Below, in pieces: positions 56,872-64,000 of a DNA stretch of 64,000 nt. The notes beneath the pieces were generated by a model. It saw only the letters and a list, made by a program, of their open reading frames with translations. It ran no database searches and was not told the DNA's origin. Made by a program: the position numbers and the translations under genes. Position 1 is the first letter of the stretch; each line of letters starts with the position of its first letter. The stretch lies in NCBI RefSeq assembly GCF_949987535.1, contig NC_080081.1, forward strand, positions 65,927,603 through 65,991,602, in the 5' to 3' direction. The stretch comes from Balaenoptera acutorostrata (taxonomy: Eukaryota; Chordata; Mammalia; Artiodactyla; Balaenopteridae).

Positions 56872-58135
56872 TCCTGCATCAATTTTAGCAAAAAAAGTTT
56901 TCCAAAAAAATTCTTATACTATTATGGTATCCCCTCCGCCTACCCACCTCCCAAAAAGATGTCTCAAAGATGGAATCCAGCAAAGAAAAGATGAAATTCA
57001 ATATTTGCCTCCATAGGAGGCCATGTATCGAATTAGAGAGACTGAATTTTATAAACTTTCAGATTCTAAAGTCAGCATAACTGAGGACTTTGTTTTAATT
57101 CTACCCAAGAGTTATCCACATTTACTTGTTTTCTGAGTGTCTCAAAGCAAGTTGGGAAGAAGTTGGGGAATGGGCTCATTCTACCTATTTTGATGTGAGG
57201 TTTCCCCATCAATCAGTACAGATAAGGAGCATTTCCAGATACTGTCTGCACTTGGAGATGAAGGAGAAAGTAAATCCTTAGAAGATTTGCATGGAACATG
57301 CTTAGGGAACCAGAGTTCTAAGTCTGGGGCTCTAAGAGCTCCATCTCCTTGTGAGACCTCAGCTCAAGAATGAAAACATAAATAAAGAAATAGACACTCG
57401 AGAGCTCAAAAGAGAAGTGTCTGTGGGACACAGAAACAATGTTAGAGAATGATCTTTTGCTCCATTATCAGTGACAACAGTAATTAAAGGGCTTGGGAAC
57501 CTCAGTGGTCACCATGGCACTGTTTAATAGTAATTATTGGGCAATTACATATTATTATATGGGAAATATATCATTATATAATTGTTATTATTAAGTATGA
57601 TGTTGACTATTGCGGTTCCAAGCCCTTCTTCATTTGGGGGCCTCTTTGGGGATGGTAATTGAGATGATAAGGGACAAAATAAAGAAGAGGGAGAGTAACT
57701 GGGTGAGGGCATGTTTGCTCAGCTGAGCTAGAACAAAGGACAGGGAGATAGAACCTCACGAATCAGCGACAGCTGTACCGGGGGGTCTGCCTGGCATCTC
57801 TGACCGACCTATGAGATAATTCTTCTCAAAGAATTTCTGCCCCAGAGTGTTCTGGCTTCATTTTTCTCCACTGCCTTTGCAGAGTGTGTAACTGTGGCAT
57901 CGCACAAGAACACAGAACAAGTGTGTGGGATGCTCTGCTCTGGTCTTCGTGCTGTCAAGGTGCCTGGGGACAGCTGGGAGAGTGAAATGGGATGTGGGCA
58001 AGGGATATGGAAGCAGAAAAGAAGTGGATTACCGAGAGCGGCTCTCACCTGGAGGGCACTTTCCTGAGCACCTTGTCCTGTATTATTCCATAGATCCTCC
58101 CAGCAAACCTCTGAGAGGCGGTGATGTGTTCTCAT
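56872..58135. other. Unassigned sequence
   Basis: No repeat or exon recognised. 57520-57600 is AT-rich with several ATTATTATA motifs. Confidence 0.5.
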
Positions 58136-58325
58136 GGATATAGAGCCTGGACCTGGAGCCTGGAAGACCAGGGTCAAACCCAACTGTCAACTCTTTTGTG
58201 CTGTGTGGCTTTGGGGGGTGACAGTGCCCTGGGTCTCTTTCCTCATGTGTCAAGTGGGGATAACAGCGTCCTCTCTGCAAGGTGGCTGGGAGGGTGGAGA
58301 CGGTGTGAGTGCCGCACGTAGAGCA
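58136..58325 (+). repeat. MIR SINE (plus)
   Basis: TAGAGCCTGGACCTGGAGCC, then CAGGGTCAAACCCAACTGTC and TCTTTCCTCATGTGTCAAGT, is MIR in plus orientation. Confidence 0.8.
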
Positions 58326-58384
58326 GCTGCAGGCCTGGCGTGAGTGTGTAATGACCGACAGCTGTTGGTAGAAATGGTACTCAG

Positions 58385-58525
58385 CGTTATCTGCCTTTGC
58401 TCGTGGGGGAACCAGCCCCAGAGAGAATCCCAGATTCAACTCTGACTATGAGAGTCGCCCTGCATCGCCATAGCTAGTAAATGGCAGAACTCAGATTTAA
58501 ACCCAGGTCTTCTCGCTTTGGTGCT
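58385..58525 (-). repeat. MIR-like fragment (minus)
   Basis: CATAGCTAGTAAATGGCAGA, then ACTCAGATTTAAACCCAGGT, is the antisense 5' side of MIR. Confidence 0.7.
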
Positions 58526-58859
58526 AATCTCGTATGAGACTCTGGCGACCCTTGCTAGCCCTTGTCCGGCGGCAGAGGCCTTCGGGCAGCTCTGAGGTGG
58601 CCGGTTGAGCCTGAACTGTCAGCGCAGCCCTCTGTGTTGGAGCACATAAGGCAAGCCCAGGCTTGCTTGCCTCCGTCTCAAGTGTAGCCCAGGTCACAGG
58701 AAGGGAGTGGCCAAGCAATGAGTGGAAACTTTCCACAGGCTGTTAGTCAGGAAGAGGAGAGGGCGGGCTGTGCGAAAAGGCAACACACGTCCCCCAGTAC
58801 GTCTCTCCCTGGGCAGTTCCCTCTCTGGAGGAGTAGGTGATTCCTACGGGGAAGAGTAC
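58526..58859. other. Unassigned sequence
   Basis: Nothing recognised. Confidence 0.5.
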
Positions 58860-58861
58860 AG

Positions 58862-59390
58862 TGGTTTTTGTTGTTGTTTTGTTATTATTCTTTTTTTTAA
58901 AAGCTCTGGCCAGTTTTATTAAAGAAAAATTGTGCACGAAGATGCCACTGGGAGAAGCTCATGTTCACCAACCGTCGGTCAGGGTCATTGAAGGGGGGCT
59001 GAGCAGCACCCCGCCTGGCGCCCGCCTGCTGCCAGCAGGGGCCGGGACCCCCAGGGGGGCCCCATGGCTCCTATCAAGAAAGCTCTGTCGAGGGGTGCTA
59101 CTGCGTGATTGGGTAGTGTTCCTCCCTCGGGGGTCATCGTCCTGCACAATTTCCCCATTGGCCAAGATCAGAGCCATCCTTCCAGGCCTTGGGTCCCTGC
59201 TGGTCTGCACCTTTCCCCAGACCTCAAAACAGCTCCTGGGTTTTGGGTGGGTGCAGCTCCTGGGCCTCAGTGGTATCCACTCCCAGGGGCTCCCAGGCCG
59301 CTTCCTCCCACCTACAGTGGTTTTCAAAATGGAGGCAACGCCCCAATTCCTTATTCACAAACACATTTCCAGAGGCTATTAGGAAAATGA
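58862..59390 (-). pseudogene. FAM241B: Processed pseudogene of FAM241B (C10orf35)
   Basis: On the minus strand, from an ATG at 59177, the frame reads MALILANGEIVQDDDPRGR followed by NTTQ...TPRQSFL.RSHGAP. This matches the N-terminus of FAM241B, a small single-span membrane protein of about 121 residues. A frameshift near 59045-59060 (in a C/G-rich run) moves the homology to another frame, which then reads QQAGARRGAAQPPFNDPDRR and LVNMSFSQWHL to about 58939. The parent's C-terminal part, with its hydrophobic membrane segment, is missing. The sequence instead jumps to AATAAAACTGGCC (signal at 58915-58920) and an A-rich tail (58862-58900). The absence of introns plus signal and tail mark an L1-mediated retrocopy. 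About 200 bp upstream of the ATG (to about 59390) may be copied 5' UTR; that end is uncertain, and I found no clear target-site duplication. Confidence 0.85.
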
Positions 59391-60479
59391 CCCAAAGATG
59401 CACACACTTAGGGTAAGAGGAGACACACCATTAGGAGCAGAACTGGGCCCACATCTGGGGTTTCTTTTAACCACAGTCTTTCTGGAGAGAGTCAGGTGGA
59501 GAGAAAGCCATTCGACATTAGACTGAGTGCAGAAAAATAAAGGACAATCAAGCTCATAAAATCAAGTCTTTAAAACTAAATATTGAGTTTCTCTGGTTCT
59601 TTCTCTCCTGAGAACTCAGGTTATTCTCAAACACTCAGCATTCATTTGTTTACTTATTTCTCCCTTTAATAGGAAAAAATGTAGAAATTATAATCAGTCC
59701 TAAGTGTAGGCAAAGTCATGTCGTAAAATAAGGATCTTAAAATACGATTTTCGTCTCCTCAAACAATTGCTTCTATTCCTGGATTCTGTGATGAACAAGA
59801 GTTTTCTCTTATTTTTTTGGCCTAATATGTATGTGTATCTTTTTGGCCTAATATGTATTCACTTGCCTTGGAATCAGAATACCAATTACTGATTTCCAAA
59901 TTTTACTGCAAGATACTATAAAGTTGGTGTGAACTGGAGGTAAATTTAGCACTAACATGAATAACTGGCCTGGGATCAGGGGAGTCGAGGGGTAGACTGT
60001 TCATTCTGGGCAGAGCAGTGTGGCCAGAGTGATGAGGGCTGGGTATTTTTAAGTAGTATTTGACATTCAGAACTTTGGACCAGTCTGGGTGGCCATGGCC
60101 GAATTGAGTCAGCTACTCTGGGTCTGGAGAGTCACCTTTGAAGCTACATCCATCTCTAGGAGAAGGTTCATCGTCCCAGGAGAGTTTCACTTGATTCATC
60201 ACAGGCTGTAATCCCTGGGTGAGCCAGACCAGGAGAAACTCTGTTTAGTTGGCTGATTGCCTGCTATTTCAGTAACCATGAAGAAGATGGCTGCAATAAA
60301 TAGCCTTAGACCAAGAGCCGGAAGATTGGGCTCCAACCTTGACCTACGGTTTGGGAGACAGTGTACCTTATCATTCAAGCCAGCACAATTTTGAGAGCTT
60401 CAGGAAGTCCTTTCATAGTTGCTATGGAACAACATTTGGGAACAGGACTGTCCTGGGCAAACTAGTATATACAGCTCCC
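59391..60479. other. Unassigned sequence with a short duplication
   Basis: No repeat family or exon recognised apart from the 26-bp tandem duplication near 59815, listed separately. Confidence 0.5.
59815..59860. repeat. 26-bp tandem duplication
   Basis: TTTTGGCCTAATATGTAT occurs at 59815 and again at 59841, separated by GTGTATC. The copies are identical over 17 to 18 bp. Confidence 0.9.
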
Positions 60480-60625
60480 CACATTGGTCTTGGGTAAGTC
60501 ACTTACCCTTTTTAAGCCTCAGTTTTATCAATTTTAAAACAATGAAAACTACCCTTCCTATCTCACAGGGTGTGAGGCTCAAATGAGATCATAAATGTAG
60601 AAAGTGTTTTGAATAAAAGGAATCA
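60480..60625 (+). repeat. MIR SINE fragment (plus)
   Basis: TTGGTCTTGGGTAAGTCACT, then TTTTTAAGCCTCAGTTTTAT and TCTCACAGGGTGTGAGGCTC, follow MIR. Confidence 0.85.
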
Positions 60626-60649
60626 CTTTACAAATTTACAGGTTATTTC

Positions 60650-60992
60650 CAGATGGAAAAGGCCCAAAAGCAGGTGAAACATATAAAGGGGGTCAAAAGG
60701 TATAAAATTCCAATTCTAAAGTAAGTATGTCCTGGGGATGTCACATATGGCGTGGCATCTATAGTTAATGATGCTGTATTATCTATTCGAAAGTTGCTAA
60801 GAGGATAGGTCTTAAAAGTTCTCATCACAAGAAAAAAAAATTGTAACCATGTGAGTGATGGTTGTTAACTAACCATGTTGTGATAATCATTTCACAATAT
60901 ACACAAATATCAAATCATCATGTTCTACACTTAAAACTAATACTATGTTCTATGTCTATTATATCTTAATAAAACTGGAAAAAATTAAAACA
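60650..60992 (+). repeat. L1 LINE 3' UTR end (plus)
   Basis: TCCTGGGGATGTCACATATG, CGAAAGTTGCTAAGAGGATA, CTTAAAAGTTCTCATCACAA, CATTTCACAATATACACAAA and TATCTTAATAAAACTGG are the 3' end of a mammalian L1 (MA/MB-type by eye), followed by an A-rich tail. 5' truncated and inactive. Confidence 0.85.
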
Positions 60993-61745
60993 TACGAGAG
61001 AGAAATAAGTGTGCAAATGGTATTATTAGTGATCTGATCTGTATCATTTTTTACAAATTAAATGAATAATAATAATAATAAAGCCCAAAGGCTTAGCAAC
61101 TTCTAAGTAGTGCTAAAGCCTGCAAACAAGCCCCACCAGTTCCAATATTTGATTACAAATAAATGTCCTCATTGTTATTTTCCTAACCCTGTGCACCTGT
61201 GGAGCCAATTTCATAACTGGATTTATCTTTTGGTGCAAAGAAGAGTGATGGGTCCCAGTGGTAGAAGTGACACAACATCTCCATTTTCTTCTCTTGGTCA
61301 GAGAGTGAGGAGAAGACATTTTCTTACCAGTGTTTTAAGACTCTCCTAACCATGGTCACAAGAATTAGCATCAGAAAGCCAGGGACTGGCATCCAGTTTG
61401 AGGTTTTCATTTGGTTTTTAAAGTGTTTACAAAATGACTTGATATCCAAGCTTGTCCGTCTCTGCGTATGACTATTTTGGTGGTCTCGATAAGTGGCAAT
61501 AAGTGAAACATTATTGCTTTTGTGCCACATAATTTCCCCATAACACAAAGCCTAAATATATCCCCCTCAGCTCCATTGGAAGAATGTTGCTACGAGTGTG
61601 GGCTATGGCCGCCTCTGGGTCTGTTACCGCATAGGATGGGGTAGGGGTGCGGGTGTTCTTTAAGCACCCCTGGGCCCCAGAGCCTGATTAACTCACTGTT
61701 ACAAATGCTGATCTTGACTCAGAGATAGAAGCTGGGGATTTAAGG
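60993..61745. other. Unassigned sequence
   Basis: (AAT)n at 61066-61081; otherwise nothing recognised. Confidence 0.5.
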
Positions 61746-61850
61746 TCAAACTTTTTTTTAAAATTAGGTAACGTGTTATAATTACATGGTGGAAGCATCA
61801 AACTTTTTTTAAAAATTAGGAAATGTGTTATAATTACATGGTGGAAGCAT
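61746..61850. repeat. 52-bp tandem duplication
   Basis: TCAAACTTTTTTT, then AAATTAGG..A..TGTTATAAT and TACATGGTGGAAGCA, occurs at 61746-61797 and again at 61798-61850 with a few substitutions or T-run changes. No known repeat family matches the unit. Confidence 0.95.
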
Positions 61851-62655
61851 AGTGTGCTTGGAGCCAAATGTTGATTAATGTTAGTTTTAGGATAAACAGA
61901 GGGAGAGAAAGACAGGAAAAGCCAGTGGACTCCAGAGTTAAAAATATTCTCGAGTTGAGACTCAGTATCTATGGGTATACAACCGGATAATTACTTCTGA
62001 AGAGTGATTACCTGTGCTTATGTAATTAACCTTGAGTTTCCTCTGGATGCTGGAGCTTCTCTCCTGGGAGGTACCAATCACTGTGGTTCACAGAACACCG
62101 AACTCAATCCAGAAATGCCCGCACGCTAAGGAACTCCGTGCAGCTCGTTCAGAACAAGTGTCTTATCTTTTCTTTGTGGAATACAGGAGGGATATTGTTC
62201 ACTGCAGACTAAATCCGCTGGGCAGGTAATAAGACATTGGACAGCATTGTAGATATTTGTCTTGCAGAGAGTGATGTGATCTGGTAAGGAGACACAGAGA
62301 AACTTGAAGCTTATTTTAATTAAGGCCCCTTGAAGAGCCTATCCATCCTGGAGTCCTTCTCTGTTTCACTTGGGAAAGCCTAGAAAAGAAAATGGTAAGC
62401 AGCCCTTCAGCATTCTGGCACCTATTCACACAAGCTGTATCCAAAATAAAGAGAAAATGAGAGACCCAGGGAGGCAGAAGGATCTTGAAGTCTGTAAATG
62501 TGGAATGAAATCGAATCCTTTAAACTAAACTGGGTTGAAATTAAATGGAAGTAGGGGGTGGGGATGAGGGGAGAAGATCATGCTCACTTCTCTTTTAGAG
62601 ATCCTCTGAGACTCGAAGGTACTAGAATCCATCACAGCTAAGTGGTGTAGTTCAT
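61851..62655. other. Unassigned sequence
   Basis: No repeat named. A 65-codon plus frame (62032-62229) ends at GGGCAG|GTAATA, a weak donor-like site, but the acceptor context is poor; not called. Confidence 0.45.
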
Positions 62656-62659
62656 TTTC

Positions 62660-63225
62660 TAGAGCATATATTGTTGGTTGCTCACCAACGGCTGTTCTCC
62701 CTTTCATGCTTATTAACAGAACCCTGGTTTTATTTGGATGAGCCGCTGTCCCTCCCCCCACCATATGTCCCAGTAAGACAATCATGGTCATCCCATGATT
62801 GGTTTAGGCAAGAGCACGTGATACCATTTTGCCCAGTGAGATGTGAAGGAATGTTTGCTGGGGGATGGGGGCACCTGGCAAAGATTTGTTTTTTGGTGTT
62901 TTTTTTGCTTATAAAAGGAGACCACCAGGAAGAGGTGGTCGCCTTCAGTTTCTGCTGGGTGCTGGTGTTTGCATGTGGTGCGCAAGCCCTCCATCTTGCT
63001 TTCATGAGATCAGTGAGCCTGAATACCAGCCAACCAGTTGAGGAGGGCAGTGCTGAAAGACGGGAGGAACTTTGCTCGTGAATGACATTAAGGAGCCCAT
63101 GAATCGACTAACCTTGGAGCTGCCTTACCTTGGCACTTCTTACCATGCGAATAATCCCCCAGTTGTTTATGGCAGTTGATTCAGGGTTCTGTTGCCAGCA
63201 GTTGAAAACATCCTAACTGATACAG
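62660..63225 (+). repeat. LTR-like interspersed repeat, family not assigned
   Basis: AGTGAGATGTGAAGGAATGT, GCTTATAAAAGGAGACCACC, AGGAAGAGGTGG, GACTAACCTTGGAGCTGCCT and CATCCTAACTGATACAGTA form a widespread mammalian repeat with a TATA-like centre and CTGATAC end. It resembles the repeat at 26780. The 136-codon frame inside is incidental. Confidence 0.6.
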
Positions 63226-63344
63226 TACTTTCTTAGGAGAATTATATGTTTTATAACAAATCCATTTCTTTACCAGTACAAGGAGCCTCAAATCCTTAGG
63301 AGGGGGTCTTCTGAACCCCACTGGACAATGCTCAAGATTAGTAA

Positions 63345-63540
63345 TAACTATAATAAGAAGTTGTACTTGTTTAGGATATATATTTTCTGAAGTACTTTTA
63401 CATTGATCTTCACCTGCAAGGCAGGTGAAATGAATATTATTCCTATTTTCACGATGAGAAAATAAACCCAAGGAGGTAGAATAATTTACCTGACACATCT
63501 AGTGACATGTTGATTACAGAGCTAGGATTAAAAAAACCTA
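63345..63540 (-). repeat. MIR SINE (minus)
   Basis: GAAGTACTTTTACATTGATC, CTGCAAGGCAGGTGAAATGA and CACGATGAGAAAATAAACCC match antisense MIR. Confidence 0.8.
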
Positions 63541-63597
63541 AGTCTGGCAAAGAGAAATGTTTTGACAGTGAGAAAGTAAATGTAGGAAAGGATTCAA

Positions 63598-63800
63598 AAG
63601 CATGGACCTTGGAAGCTGCCAGCAGTGGGTTTAAATTCCCACCCTACTTCTTGTTAGACAAGTGACTTAAATCTCTCTGATCTTTAGCTCCCTCATCTGT
63701 AGAATGATCATGATAAAACCCATATCACCAGGTCATTTCAAGAAATTAAGGAGAAAATATCTTTAAAGTACTGAATCCAGTGCTTGGTATAGTACAGATT
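63598..63800 (+). repeat. MIR SINE (plus)
   Basis: CATGGACCTTGGAAGCTGCC, GGGTTTAAATTCCCACCCTA, GACAAGTGACTTAAATCTCT and CCAGTGCTTGGTATAGTACA give MIR order nearly end to end. With the minus copy just before it, it forms a diverged inverted pair. Confidence 0.88.
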
Positions 63801-64000
63801 TCCCTCTCCTAAAAACTGTCCATAAACCCTTATTGAAAGAAATTGTTGTCACTCCATCCTTGCCGCTTTTAAAAGATGAAATGGGCAACCGTGAGTCCCA
63901 ACTAAGGCAAAGACTAGATAGAACTAATTATTTCTAAAAATCCTTCAAGATGTAAAGAGTCTATGGTAAGAAAAAAAGAAACACATGCAAGAAAGAATTA
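63801..64000. other. Unassigned end of window
   Basis: Nothing recognised. Confidence 0.5.

Noticed and set aside
62032..62229. 65-codon frame ending at a donor-like CAG|GTAATA, as a second exon candidate.
   Set aside because: The donor is weak, the candidate acceptor lacks a pyrimidine tract and the frame has no recognisable content.

Overview
This window reads as ordinary mammalian nuclear DNA, almost certainly from a cetacean. The main evidence is a set of seven tRNA-derived SINEs of the CHR type. Most open with a motif like CTTCCCTGGTGGCGCAGTGG, keep an internal GGTTCGAGCCC-type B box and end in (AAAT)n. CHR SINEs are known from whales, dolphins and their close even-toed relatives. I see no ruminant BovB or Bov-tA2 copies. 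The background is the usual placental set: L2 and MIR fragments, L1 pieces, MER5/hAT and Tigger/MER2 DNA transposons, and MaLR (MLT1-type) solo LTRs. There is no bacterial, phage, CRISPR or operon structure.

Layout: 0-9.4 kb has a MIR, a CHR SINE inserted at the edge of a MER5-like element, a small hAT element and L2. At 9.4-11.5 kb an L2 carries a MER2 at one end and a deletion-derived Tigger1 copy nested in it; the Tigger1 copy still has an open 150-codon C-terminal transposase remnant. At 12.3-13.9 kb two MaLR LTRs lie in opposite orientation. At 15.3 kb sits a SINE that seems to have carried downstream sequence with it. From 16.6 to 27.4 kb there is L2 and MIR, a 280-bp TGGA-type satellite and an LTR-like repeat. 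At 28-33.5 kb come three SINEs, an L1 ORF1 fragment, L2 and another MaLR LTR. From 33.6 to 41.5 kb is a repeat-poor interval. At 42-47 kb is a GC-richer stretch followed by MIR/L2 clusters and microsatellites. From 47 to 64 kb is mostly unassigned sequence with scattered old repeats and one processed pseudogene.

Gene content is very low. The clearest gene-derived item is a minus-strand processed pseudogene of FAM241B (C10orf35) at about 58.87-59.39 kb, with a frameshift, loss of the C-terminal coding part, a polyadenylation signal and an A-rich tail. The only plausible exon is a 72-nt open segment at 30100-30171 with a strong acceptor, a branch-point-like motif and a consensus donor; I could not assign it to a gene. 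The window is therefore best read as intergenic or as part of a very long intron.

I did not find a new biological system. The observations most worth checking are the orphan exon, the truncated FAM241B retrocopy, the SINEs with apparent 3' transduction, and several short tandem duplications. Repeat family names come from recognising consensus sequence by eye; boundaries are approximate unless a target-site duplication is given.
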